DNA of 64,000 nucleotides from BD2-11 clade cluster bacterium bin43 (GTDB lineage Bacteria > Gemmatimonadota > Gemmatimonadetes > Longimicrobiales > Gaopeijiaceae). The first letter of the stretch is position 1, and each line of letters starts with the position of its first letter. The notes beneath the pieces are model-generated. The model saw only the letters and a list, made by a program, of their open reading frames with translations, was not told where the DNA came from and searched no databases. Shown in pieces: positions 44,101 through 51,752 of this stretch. The position numbers and the translations under genes were made by a program. The stretch spans positions 1 to 64,000 of the forward strand of contig MPMR01000015.1 in NCBI GenBank assembly GCA_002238605.1, read 5' to 3'.

Positions 44101-45344
44101 TGGCCGCGAGCCTGTCCGCGCCGGACGCGGGGGGTCTCGGCCTCGCGCAGGGCGACCAGGCCGGCCTGGTCGCCCTCTTCGGCGGCACCTCGTTTACGAT
44201 GCCGTTCGGCGACTCCGACGCGCAGCAGCAGTTGGCCACGGGCATGCAACTGGGCAGCTGGGGCGCGGGCGAGTACCACCACCTCGGAGAACCCGGCGCG
44301 AGCGCGCTCGACTGGAAGGGCAACATGGTGAGCGGCCACGTCGGCGTGGACGCGCGCATCGGGCCGGACATCCTGGCGGGTGTCGCGGGCTCGTACTCCT
44401 CGGGCAGCTTCGACTTCACCGACAAGACCGGCGCCAGCCCGGTGAGGGGCACCTACGGCACCACCATGACCAGCGTGCACCCCTACATGGCGTGGTTCTC
44501 CGGCGCGGGCGGCGCCTCGGTGTGGGGCTCGGCCGGACTCGGCCGGGGCGACATCGAGGTCGACGACGAACGCGAAGGGCTCCGCACCAGCCCCGCCAGC
44601 ACCTTGACGGGAGCGGGGGGCGCCAGCTACCGGCTGCTCACGCGCGGCGCGGGCGGCGTCAGCCTCAAGGCCGAGGGCTGGGGTGGTCAGATCAAGGTCG
44701 AAGGCGCCGAGCAGATTGAGGCGGTCACGCTCCAGATGCAGCGCGCGAAGCTGGCCCTGGAGTTGACGCAGGGCTTCAGCACCAACAACGGGAACGAGAT
44801 GGCGTTCGTGCTCGAGGGCGGGATGCGCTACGACGACGGTGACGGCGTGAACGGCACCAGCGCGGAGGTCGGCGGCGGGCTCCGCTACACGAACCCCGGG
44901 CTGGGACTGACCGCGGAGGGCCGCGGCCGGTTCGTGATCTCGGCGCGCAACGGTTACGAGGAATGGGGCCTTGGCGGCATGCTCATGTTCGATCCTGCGG
45001 CCCGTGGCCAGGGACTCTCGCTCCGGGTGGCGCCTTCGTACGGCGACCACGCGAGCGGGGTGAACCAGTTGTGGGAGCGCGGGGTCTCTGACGCGGTGGG
45101 CGGCCACGGCCTGGGAATGGGTCCCAACGTGGACGGCGAGGTCGCATACGGCATCGCCGGCTTCCAGGGGACGCCCTACAGCGGCTTCTACCTGGGCCAG
45201 GGTGGCACGCGGGCCTTCAGCAGCGGCGTGCGCTACGACATGGGCTCGGGAGTCGGGCTGCGCCTCGAGGGCACGCGACGCGAGAGCGGGCTCGCGGGAG
45301 CGCAGCACTCGGTGGGGATCCGCGGAAGGATCAAGCTCCGCTAA
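41175..45344 (+). CDS. Nine-FnIII-domain protein with C-terminal autotransporter beta-barrel
   Basis: A 1,389-residue protein. A signal peptide (MIRNRLGRPARFLMIATAAA to PAEAAG) is followed by nine fibronectin type III domains of about 100 residues. Each has an opening P-x-x-P-x-x-L, a W-x-x-P-x-x-x-GG turn, ITGYRIE and TRHYRVAA. From about residue 960 an autotransporter-type barrel follows (GAGEYHHLGEP, LAGVAGSYSSGSFDF, LALELTQGFSTNNGNEMAFV, closing GIRGRIKLR). AAGGAGG lies nine bases before ATG 41175. The passenger is expected to be exposed on the cell surface and could bind protein or glycan of a partner organism. Adjacent repeats are very alike, suggesting recent amplification. Confidence 0.85.
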   Translation: MIRNRLGRPARFLMIATAAAWWIPCVPAEAAGMPLAEDPPSVPLNLKALGTTYTTIFLSWTKPTSTGGSAIASYVIEVSKLGTDWNSLTTTRGDRIFYQHGGLTADTTLHYRVKARNADGDTGDWSNEATATTLKGVPPGVPGDLTAAAAGPTVIALDWDAPSSDGGSAITGYRIEWSANGRAPWRFLVTTSQTHYRHTGLTVGTTRHYRVRAESAGGNGQWAGSVSATTAAGVPGVPRGLTASAVGASAIDLEWTAPAPVAGGAQVTGYHVEWSANGVTNWTPLVSNLRDTRHRDAGLDPGTTRYYRVAAVNQHGRGAWTTDRVSATTSRLPGRPTRLTAEARGPSTIELDWNAPSSGGGSITGYRIEWSSTGTGGWRFEANTRSGTTYTDTGLSPGTTRHYRVAAINSAGTGPWSAVASATTEVTVPGAPTSLRATAPVVGGSDRILLTWRAPASNGGSPITGYRIQWRSTGTSRWIPLVPGPTGTATTYTHTGLDPNTTRFYRVAALNGEGQGNYSNAVPGTTRAARPGQPRNPRARPAGPTSITLAWEEPTSDGGERITGYTIQFRGSSDGNWTTIPRNTGPRETTFTHTGLQPATAYRYRVAAINRLGRGQWSLEVGNSTYAQAPGAPVGLTARVVGTSRIDLSWTAPRSTGGAPIFGYRIEASDDGGSTWRTIVRNTNSTGTTYPDVDLQPATTRHYRVAARNTAGTGPFSNIARATTEATVPGSPRRLDAEADGTSRIELSWLAPTRDGGARITGYRIEVSEDGGVRWDDLVADTRNTRTTHVHRGLEPATRRHYRVSAINRIGEGRASRAVSAITDATVPDAPTGLVATDVSPTRIDLFWAAPAYDGGAPVTGYRVEVSEDGAAWTDLVANTGSRATTYPHTGLLPGSRRHYRVSAINLAGTGAASVSASAETDDPVGRAGRLNTRVLPHVAAAMTSSTVSAIARRVDAVANGTGMQRRVETNGLSSMAASLSAPDAGGLGLAQGDQAGLVALFGGTSFTMPFGDSDAQQQLATGMQLGSWGAGEYHHLGEPGASALDWKGNMVSGHVGVDARIGPDILAGVAGSYSSGSFDFTDKTGASPVRGTYGTTMTSVHPYMAWFSGAGGASVWGSAGLGRGDIEVDDEREGLRTSPASTLTGAGGASYRLLTRGAGGVSLKAEGWGGQIKVEGAEQIEAVTLQMQRAKLALELTQGFSTNNGNEMAFVLEGGMRYDDGDGVNGTSAEVGGGLRYTNPGLGLTAEGRGRFVISARNGYEEWGLGGMLMFDPAARGQGLSLRVAPSYGDHASGVNQLWERGVSDAVGGHGLGMGPNVDGEVAYGIAGFQGTPYSGFYLGQGGTRAFSSGVRYDMGSGVGLRLEGTRRESGLAGAQHSVGIRGRIKLR

Positions 45345-45380
45345 GGGGAGAGAGGATCGTCGTGGCTATCGAGCGGCCGG

Positions 45381-45421
45381 CCCGGCCCGGCCCGGCGCGC
45401 GCGCGGCCGAGCCGGGCCGGG
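45381..45421 (+). terminator. GC-rich hairpin after the autotransporter
   Basis: CCCGGCCCGGC (45381-45391) pairs with GCCGGGCCGGG (45411-45421). It lies 37 bp after the stop, with no T tract. It may terminate transcription or belong to the TnpB remnant boundary. Confidence 0.45.
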
Positions 45422-45427
45422 GTTGCC

Positions 45428-45505
45428 CGCGCTACGTCGGCTGGCAGTGCCGCCTGTACCCGAACCGGCCGCAGGCCCGCCTGCTCGCCCTGAGCCGGCG
45501 CACCA
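45428..45505 (+). pseudogene. TnpB N-terminal scrap
   Basis: RYVGWQCRLYPNRPQARLLA matches the start of the TnpB-like gene at 49077 (RYVGWRCRLYPNASQGAALL). It stops where the helicase fragment begins on the other strand. Confidence 0.65.
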
Positions 45506-46180
45506 TCACAGCGTCCAGATCCTTCCGGCCCCGCACGTTGACGCCGCGGGTGAAGCGGTGCGGATCGAGGAGTTCGAGCAACGTCGAAAAGCTGTTGGAG
45601 TGCCCGTTGTGGGGGGTGGCCGACAGGAACAGCCGGTGCTCGAAGCGGCCGCAGAGATCCCGCACCGCGCGCGTGAACTTCGATTCGATCCCGTACCGGC
45701 CCCCATGGCTGGGAGCCGCGTGATAAGCCTCGTCGAGGACCAGCAGGCTTCCGGGTAGCATGGTGCCCAACCACGCTCTCATCGGTGCGGCGTAGGTGGG
45801 GTCGACGAGCAGGCCGTGCGAGACCAGAAAGCGGCTGTGCGTGGACCACGGATTGGTCCCGAAGCCACGGTCGCGACGGCTCATCGCCAAATACTGGCGG
45901 TCCAGAATCTGGAAGAGGAGGCCGAACCGCTCCTCCATTTCGCCCTTCCATTGCTCCAGCACCGATGGCGGCGCGGCGATGACGATGGTGCGGACCTTCC
46001 GCCTGAGGAGCAGTTCGCGGACGATCAGGCCGGCCTCGATGGTCTTGCCGAGTCCGGTGTCATCCGCGATGAAGAGGTTGACGCGCGGGAGCCGCAGCGC
46101 ACGGCGGCAGGCGCGGCGGTTTTCCGCGGGCTTCGGGGACGTTAAGTTCTGGGAACCATACTCTGCACCCCCCGCGATAA
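45505..46180 (-). pseudogene. SNF2-type helicase fragment, DISARM DrmD-like
   Basis: Read from 46180: AEYGSQNLTSPKPAENRRAC, then FIADDTGLGKTIEAGLIVRE (Walker A), IVIAAPPSVLEQWKGEMEE, LLVLDEAYHAAP (DEAx motif) and RLFLSATPHNGHSNSFSTLL (motif III), ending near VNVRGRKDLDAVMVRRL. This order is that of the N-terminal ATPase lobe of SNF2-family helicases such as DrmD of DISARM defence systems. Both ends are missing: the second helicase lobe is replaced by the TnpB scrap, and the N-terminus by the AAA ATPase gene. No other DISARM gene is in the window. Confidence 0.7.
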
Positions 46181-46183
46181 GGC

Positions 46184-47314
46184 ATGCCCCTGATGTTCAA
46201 GCGCCTCTACATCGACAACTACAAGTGCTTCGTGAACTTCGAGTTACATCTTCACGAGTTCACGCTGCTCGTCGGGCGCAACGGTGCCGGTAAGACCGCC
46301 GTCCTAGACGTGGTCTACGCCCTACGCCAACTACTCGAGGGCACCTCTAGGATAACTGACAGGGACATCTTCCCTCCGTCGTCGCTGACCAGATGGCAGA
46401 AGCGACCAATTCAAGTAGTCGAGGCCGACCTGGAATTGGATGACATCCAATTCACCTACCGCCTAGAGGTAGAACACCATCGCGTGGAGCGCCGGGCCCG
46501 CATCAAGGATGAGGCCCTTTCAGGGAATGGTGGTCCGCTTTTTTCGTTCAAGAGTGGCGATGTGCGGCTCTACCGTGACGATCACTCGGAGGGGCCTACG
46601 TTCAAGAGTGATTGGAGGGAGTCGGCACTCGCGCGGGTGCAGCCCGTAAAAGACAACATTCACCTTACGCGGTTCTTGGATTTCATGCGCAGCGTGTTGG
46701 TTTGCGGCCTGAATCCACCGACCTTTGCAACAGAAGCGGCTAGCGAAGACCAGATCTTGGCGAGGGATGGACGCAACTTCGTCGAGTGGTACCGTCACTT
46801 CCTTCAGGAGCGGCAGGATCTCAGCCTCTCATATACTCAAGCCATGCAGGATGTCTTGCCTGGGCTACGTGGATTCCGCTTGGAGAAGGTCGGCATCGAC
46901 ACGAGAGCGCTAGTCGGCGTTTTTGGTGACGAAGGTGAGGCGTACCCGTATAAGTTCCATGAGTTGTCCGACGGCCAACGCGCACTGGCCGTGCTCTATG
47001 CATTGACCCACCTTACCACGGATCAACGACGAGCGGTCTTGATCGACGAGCCCGTCAATTTTGTGGAGCTCTCGGAAATTCAGCCGTGGCTGGTTGCTCT
47101 CACCGATGCTTGTGGGAGCACTTGCGGCCAGGCCTTGCTGTCTTCTCACCACCCTGAGGTTATCGACTACCTCGGTGCGGACCGGGGCATTCTACTTTCG
47201 CGCGATGGTACTGGACCGACAAGAGCGAAAGTTCTGGCCGAAGGGTTGAACCACCTTACTGAGGAGGGACCTCTGAGGCTTTCGCAGGTGATGGCCAGAG
47301 GATGGGAGCTGTGA
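46184..47314 (+). CDS. AAA-family ATPase of a two-gene defence-type module
   Basis: A 376-residue ABC/OLD-like (AAA_21) ATPase. Walker A is GRNGAGKTAVLD near residue 32, the signature ELSDGQRALAVLYAL near 263, Walker B AVLIDEPVNF near 284 and a switch histidine in LLSSHHPEVID. There is no large nuclease domain; that role probably lies in the next gene, whose ATG overlaps this stop (TGATG). Family parallels are RloA and the AriA ATPase of PARIS. Base composition looks less GC-rich than neighbours, suggesting transfer. The start may instead be ATG 46193. Confidence 0.8.
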   Translation: MPLMFKRLYIDNYKCFVNFELHLHEFTLLVGRNGAGKTAVLDVVYALRQLLEGTSRITDRDIFPPSSLTRWQKRPIQVVEADLELDDIQFTYRLEVEHHRVERRARIKDEALSGNGGPLFSFKSGDVRLYRDDHSEGPTFKSDWRESALARVQPVKDNIHLTRFLDFMRSVLVCGLNPPTFATEAASEDQILARDGRNFVEWYRHFLQERQDLSLSYTQAMQDVLPGLRGFRLEKVGIDTRALVGVFGDEGEAYPYKFHELSDGQRALAVLYALTHLTTDQRRAVLIDEPVNFVELSEIQPWLVALTDACGSTCGQALLSSHHPEVIDYLGADRGILLSRDGTGPTRAKVLAEGLNHLTEEGPLRLSQVMARGWEL

Positions 47315-47862
47315 TGGCGCAGCGGCGCGTGCAATATGTGTTAGTATGTGAGGACCGGCAGCATGAGGCGTTCGGACGCCGGTTTCTGAGGGAAATGGGG
47401 CTAGTCACGAATCCTTACAAGGTCCGGGTCGAGCGACCGTCTCTTGGGCGAGGCTCCGCCGAGCGGTTTGTCCGGGAGGTATATGTCCAGGAGCTGGAGG
47501 CTGGCCGCCGCAGTCATGTTGATCGGACTTTGATCCTTCTGACGGACGGAGACAACGTGGGTGTCCGTGGGCGCATGCAGCAATTGGCCGCCGCGTGCAA
47601 CCGGGCAGGAGTGCAGGTCAGAACTGACGAGGACGGCGTGGCGGTATTTGTTCCCACTTGGAACATCGAGACCTGGCTCGCGTACCTGGACGGCGAAGAG
47701 GTGGAGGAGGAGTTTGCGAACTATCCCAAGTTGCAAAGGCCGCGTGATTGCGGGGCACACGTCAGGGGTTTGGCAGAAATGTGCAGGGGTAGGGCCTTAC
47801 GGGAACCGGCACCATCGTCTCTTGTGGCAGCCTGCCAAGAGTACGACGGACGGCTGCGATGA
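47314..47862 (+). CDS. Small TOPRIM-like effector paired with the AAA ATPase
   Basis: A 182-residue protein. An early glutamate in YVLVCEDRQHEAFGRRFL and an acidic DxD in LILLTDGDNVG have the arrangement of a TOPRIM nuclease fold; VFVPTWNIETWLAYLDGEE is a further conserved-looking block. It resembles the small partners of RloA/AriA-type ATPases (RloB, DUF4276 or DUF4435 proteins) in size and place, but I cannot assign it to one of these. It is translationally coupled to the ATPase. The likely role is cleaving nucleic acid (possibly tRNA or DNA) when the ATPase senses infection. Confidence 0.65.
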   Translation: MAQRRVQYVLVCEDRQHEAFGRRFLREMGLVTNPYKVRVERPSLGRGSAERFVREVYVQELEAGRRSHVDRTLILLTDGDNVGVRGRMQQLAAACNRAGVQVRTDEDGVAVFVPTWNIETWLAYLDGEEVEEEFANYPKLQRPRDCGAHVRGLAEMCRGRALREPAPSSLVAACQEYDGRLR

Positions 47863-48069
47863 ATCAGCGCGCGCTCCTGCGCGGAAGCGCGCAGTCTTCG
47901 CGCTTGCCGGGCCGCCTGCAGGAACGCCTTCATGACGTCTTCGGGTGTGTCAGGGATCGTCTCTGGTGGAGGGGTGTCCGACGGGTCGATCCGGCGTTTC
48001 CTATTCCCCACTAGAGCGTCCGAGTAGTGACTGTTCTATCGTGATCCAGTATCCTGCTTGTCCGACGAT

Positions 48070-48737
48070 GTGTTTCATTCTACGGGAGCCGGCAGATGAT
48101 GCGGCATCTGCGCCGCGAGGGTGCCACGGCCGGTCGGCACCGGATCCGGCGGCTCATGCGGCTCATGGGGATGGAGGCGACGTATCGGTGGTGCCCGCGC
48201 ACGAGCGTGGCGAACTCGGAGGACCGCATCTTTCCCTACCTGCTGCGCGGCCTGGAGATCTCCCGGGCGGACCATGTCTGGTGCGCGGACATCACCTAAT
48301 ATCCCTGTGACGCAAGGGTTTTTCTATCTTGTGGCCGTGATGGACTGGGCCACCCGGCACGTCCTCTCGTGGCGGCTGTCCAACACGATGGACACCTCGT
48401 TCTGCACCGGGGCTCTGGACGACGCGCTCATCCGGGTGACTCCGGAGATCCTGAATACCGTCCAGGGCGCGCAGTTCACCAGCGAGGCCTTCGCCGAGCG
48501 GGTGCTGGGTGCAGGCGTGGCGTTCTCGATGGACGGCCGGGGCCGGTTCCTCGACAACATCTTCATCGAACGCCTGTGGCGCTCGCTGAAGTACGAGGCG
48601 GTGTACCTGCATGAGCTCCGCGACGGGCTCGCATCATCGGCTCGTGGATCGACTTCTACAACCAGGTGCGCCCGCACTCGTCGCTGGGCGGACGGACGCC
48701 GGGCGAGACCTACCGCAACGGCGCGAGGGCGGCATGA
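48070..48737 (+). pseudogene. IS3-family transposase (OrfB) with lost catalytic aspartate
   Basis: FYGSRQMMRHLRREGATAGR opens the fragment, then YLLRGLEISRADHVWCADIT, where an extra A creates TAA at 48297-48299. The frame resumes with TQGFFYLVAVMDWATRHVLS, GRFLDNIFIERLWRSLKYEA, and, after another shift near 48630, SWIDFYNQVRPHSSLGGRTP. The second D of the DDE triad is replaced: NTVQGAQFTS instead of a D before Q. OrfA is missing. Confidence 0.85.
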
Positions 48738-48890
48738 GCAACCCGCGTCGCGTCCAGTCGGCCGGTGTCGAGTGCCCGCAGGCTCCCGTCCGAGCACTTC
48801 CCCCCGCACCGGGGCGCACACCCCTGAGGCCGCGGGCCGGAGGCACAGCATGCGATCCGCCGGCTCCGCGCGCCTTCCCCGAACGCTAGC

Positions 48891-48935
48891 AAGCCCCGGT
48901 CGACGGTCGGGTTCCCCTCCCGGCGACCGGGGCTT
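48891..48935. repeat. Perfect 12-bp inverted repeat inside the IS3 relic
   Basis: AAGCCCCGGTCG (48891-48902) and CGACCGGGGCTT (48924-48935) pair perfectly with a 21-nt loop. It may terminate transcription after the transposase. Confidence 0.6.
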
Positions 48936-48977
48936 ACGATTCACGTAGCGAAGGTTCCCGAGGGCTCTCAAACCCAG

Positions 48978-49029
48978 TCGGAATCCACCTTAACTTTGCC
49001 GTCGGACTGTCCAACGAAGTAGGACCACC
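48978..49029 (+). repeat. Right end of IS3-family element
   Basis: GGAATCCACCTTAACTTTGC, then GGACTGTCCAACGAAGTAGG and ACCACC. It matches the orphan end at 29036-29085. Complemented, it begins GGTCCTACTTCG, a usual IS3-group terminus. Confidence 0.7.
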
Positions 49030-49076
49030 CCAGCACATCACCCGAAACCCATTCACCCTCAACCCGGATTCCCCAC

Positions 49077-50099
49077 GTGCGCTACGTCGGCTGGCGGTGC
49101 AGACTCTACCCCAACGCCTCGCAGGGCGCGGCGCTGCTACGGTGCCGGAACGCCCTGCGCGAGCTCGCCAACACGCTGCTCGCCAACTCCCAGCTCAGCT
49201 ACACCGAGACCGGGCGGCGACTGACCCTGGCCGAACTGCGGAAGGTCACGCGGGACTGGCGCGGCGAGGCGCTGGACCAGGGCTGTCCCGCAAGCGCCAT
49301 CTACCGCGTGGCCGCCGATCTCGACCGGGCCTTCCGCAACTGGTTCGCCAAGTCCGGCGGACGGAGACGCAAGGGGTTTCCGGAGTTCAAGGCCATCGGC
49401 CGGGAGCCCGGCATCTACGTGAGCAACCAGGCCGTCCGCTTCGAGGGCAACCGCGTGAGGCTGCCGAAGTTCGGCTGGATGCGCTGGAGGGGCGGGAATC
49501 TGCCCCCCGGCAGGCTCGCGGGGCCGTCCGGACGCAAGACCCGGGGCCTTCTCTCCGGGCGCGTCTGGCTGGACGCGGGAGGGCGCTGGATGCTCTCCTG
49601 CCTGTTCGAGTGCGCGCCGCTCGCCCCCGTCGAACCGAGGGCGGACAGGGCCACGGTCCGCGAGAAGGACGGCGAGATCACGGTTTCGGTCGATGGCGGG
49701 CTCGGGCGCGTGATCCGCGAAAGCGGGGCGCTCCGGAACGCGAGACGCCGGCTGGCGAGGCTGGAGCGACGGCTGGCGCGCTGCGAGTTCGGGTCCGAGG
49801 GCCGAAAGCGTGCCCTGGCCCTCATGCGCAACCAGGCGCGCAAGGTCAGAAACCTCCGGGCGGACCTGCTGCACAAGGCCACGACCGGCGTCGTGCAGGA
49901 GGTCCGCGAGATCGAAGTTGAAGGCGTGGGCGCCGAACTGCTGCGCCAGCTCGAGTACAAGGCGGAGTGGCACGGGCGGAAACTGAAGGTACGGCGAGGC
50001 CCGCCGGAACCGGGGAACGGCAAGCCCCGACGCGCGCGGAGACCGGGGAGCCGGTCGCGGAAACGCGAATCGCGGACGCGAAGGCCGGAAGCCCTGTAG
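49077..50099 (+). CDS. Trimmed TnpB-family protein without RuvC-I, zinc finger or RuvC-III
   Basis: A 340-residue frame from GTG 49077. It aligns with the 30337 protein through RCRLYPNASQGAALL, FGWMRWRGGNLPPGRLAG, LARLERRLARCEFGSEGR and YKAEWHGRKLK. About 15 residues covering RuvC-I are missing (APLAPVEPRADRATVREKDG is followed by EITVSVDGG). The zinc finger and RuvC-III are also gone, because the text goes straight from HGRKLK to VRRGPPEPGNGKP, the read-through of the 3' RNA region. The frame stays open despite these deletions. The RuvC-II-like VREIEVEG is kept. Nuclease activity is not expected. It could be a guide-directed DNA-binding protein (TldR-like) or a decayed copy. Confidence 0.7.
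   Translation: MRYVGWRCRLYPNASQGAALLRCRNALRELANTLLANSQLSYTETGRRLTLAELRKVTRDWRGEALDQGCPASAIYRVAADLDRAFRNWFAKSGGRRRKGFPEFKAIGREPGIYVSNQAVRFEGNRVRLPKFGWMRWRGGNLPPGRLAGPSGRKTRGLLSGRVWLDAGGRWMLSCLFECAPLAPVEPRADRATVREKDGEITVSVDGGLGRVIRESGALRNARRRLARLERRLARCEFGSEGRKRALALMRNQARKVRNLRADLLHKATTGVVQEVREIEVEGVGAELLRQLEYKAEWHGRKLKVRRGPPEPGNGKPRRARRPGSRSRKRESRTRRPEAL
49989..50097 (+). ncRNA. TnpB 3'-region RNA-like element, copy d
   Basis: TACGGCGAGGCCCGCCGGAA opens it. Hairpins are GGGG-AACGGCAAG-CCCC (50012-50028) and GACCGG-GGAG-CCGGTC (50041-50056). It is shorter than copies a-c and ends near GGCCGGAAGCC. It overlaps the 3' end of the trimmed TnpB gene. Confidence 0.45.
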
Positions 50100-50150
50100 C
50101 CGTCTGCGAAGGCCGGAACGAATCAGGGGCGAGAGGGCGGCGCCCCAACG

Positions 50151-50198
50151 AAAAGCGCCCCCGGGGGACCGGGTTCTCCCGGGGGCTTTCCGCTTTTA
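50151..50198 (-). terminator. Bidirectional terminator at the end of the terminase fragment
   Basis: AAAAGCG (50151-50157) pairs with CGCTTTT (50192-50198), enclosing a GC stem CCCCCGGGGG / CCCGGGGG. On the minus strand it ends in TTTT just past the terminase stop. Confidence 0.75.
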
Positions 50199-51110
50199 CA
50201 GCGTCAGCAGCAGGTCCGGGTTGTCCACAGCGTCCAGCCAGTCGTCCAGCGACCCCGGCTCTTCCCTGCCCGCCCTGCGCAGGTCCCGCCGCCACATCCC
50301 GACCGCCATGGTCGCGGCCACGAACCCGTCGTCGGCTGACCGCTTGTCCTGCTTCGCCACCGAGTGCGCGAAGCTCACGCCCGTCAGCCCCGTCCGGAGC
50401 TCGACCGACTCGACGTTCCACGACAGGACGGGATTGTGCTCCACCCGGATGGCCCGGTCGGTCACGGCGCTCCGGATGTCGGAGATCGACTCGTTCATCC
50501 CGAGCGTGGAGTGCGGGTGCGGCGCCCCGCTCTGCGAGTGCGCCTCGAGCACCAGCGTGTCGGACCCGATCTCGCCGTCCCGCCACTCCTGGTAGTCGGC
50601 CTTCGAGAAAATGACGCGCGCCTCGAGCCCCGCGTTCGGGGCCGCCTCGCAGAACGCGCGGGTGAACTTCGTGTCCGCGCAGGCCCGGTGGTCGGGGTAC
50701 TCGCTCAGGAGCTCGAGCAGGCGTGCCGCCACCTCCTGGTAGCGCACCTGCGAGCCCTCGCACGCCGTGATGTGCCCGCGCCGGCCCCACTCGTCGATCG
50801 GCACGCCGCAGAGCTCCGTCTTCCTCTCGACGCCCTGGGCGGGCATCCAGTACTCGACCCGGAGCAGCGGGGCAGCGGGGCGCCGCCGTCGAACGGCACG
50901 TAGAGCAGCGCGGCCGCGGTGAGGTCGTCCTTCCTGGAGAGGTCGAGCGCGACGTAGAGGCGCGCATCTACCGGCGGCTCTCCCGGCTCGACGCACGCGT
51001 TGTCCCACTCGGCGCGGCTGAACAGTTCGGCCGTTACGCCGCCGACGACCCCGAAGTTGAGGCGGAGCACCTCGGCGTGGGCCGCCGGCGTGTCCGCGGC
51101 GTCGATCCGA
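50196..51110 (-). pseudogene. Phage terminase large subunit, nuclease-half fragment
   Basis: LYVALDLSRKDDLTAAALLY carries the first nuclease aspartates. VEYWMPAQGVERKTELCGVP and HNPVLSWNVESVEL follow, then KQDKRSADDGFVAATMAVGM with the final acidic residues, as in HK97-type terminase large subunits. The N-terminal packaging ATPase is missing. An exact 8-bp tandem duplication (GCAGCGGG twice, 50864-50879 on the plus strand) breaks the frame; removing one unit restores it. It is adjacent to a phage-type repressor, so a prophage or satellite contributed to this island. Confidence 0.75.
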
Positions 51111-51152
51111 TGCTTGGATGGTGGAGGCGGGCAGCAGATCACCCCAACACGG

Positions 51153-51401
51153 TCACGCCCCCTCCACCTCGTACAGAAGCCCGACGAGGCCGCCGTCGGG
51201 CTCTTGCAGCTCCAGCGACAGGCCCTTGACCGTCTCAAGCGACTCCGACCCGTCCCGCCGCCGGACCCGGATCCGGTCCCCGGGGTCGATGGGGCGGGGC
51301 CACGGGACGGTAACGGCCACGTGCAAGCCCAGCTCGGGCTTCAGCGGGTGGCGCGCCCAGATCCCTTCGCAGTACTCGTCCGACCACCGTGAGCGGGTCA
51401 T
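51153..51401 (-). CDS. Small phage-type protein, unknown
   Basis: An 82-residue frame, MTRSRWSDEYCEGIWARHPL at the start, then IDPGDRIRVRRRDGSESLET and a hydrophobic end GGLVGLLYEVEGA. A GGAG sits upstream of ATG 51401. The fold may be a small beta-barrel. It lies just upstream of the terminase fragment and reads in the same direction. Confidence 0.45.
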   Translation of the reverse strand: MTRSRWSDEYCEGIWARHPLKPELGLHVAVTVPWPRPIDPGDRIRVRRRDGSESLETVKGLSLELQEPDGGLVGLLYEVEGA

Positions 51402-51752
51402 GTTGCGATCTCTCCGTTCGGGCGGTTTCGTTTTTCCGGTTCCGGCAACGCCCAGGCCACCGTGCGCGCGATCATGGCAGATGTCGTGCTTGCGGGGCAC
51501 CTTTGCGAGTTCGACGAACGACGTGGCAGGCACGGCGCAAACATGTACGGATTAGCGCAGTTCGCGCAAGGCACCGGCTACTCGGGGATGGCGATCAGCT
51601 CCGGGCGCCCGGGCGGGATGCACACTCGCACGGGAATCCAACCCGCCAATATAGCGCACGTCCTTCACGGAGCGACCGCTTGGTGCGGAAATCCATTCCG
51701 CGCTTCCGGCGTCGAGCGGTTCTGAGTGCCAATCCGAATGGTCGCTGGGTCC
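51402..51752. other. Unassigned stretch between phage-type genes
   Basis: About 350 bp. Short open frames on both strands, none with recognisable features. A promoter for the small gene at 51401 could lie here. Confidence 0.4.

Noticed and set aside
45423-45758. Plus-strand frames over the helicase fragment
   Set aside because: Only the first 25 codons match TnpB; the rest is antisense to the helicase motifs.
47850-48011. Short minus-strand frame beginning MGNRKRRIDPSDTPPPETIP
   Set aside because: It could be a small protein with a PEDVMKAFLQA segment, but it continues antisense into the TOPRIM-like gene, has no clear ribosome binding site and no recognised family.
51462-51725. 87-codon plus-strand frame between the small phage gene and the repressor
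   Set aside because: No recognised family or ribosome binding site; left as unassigned.
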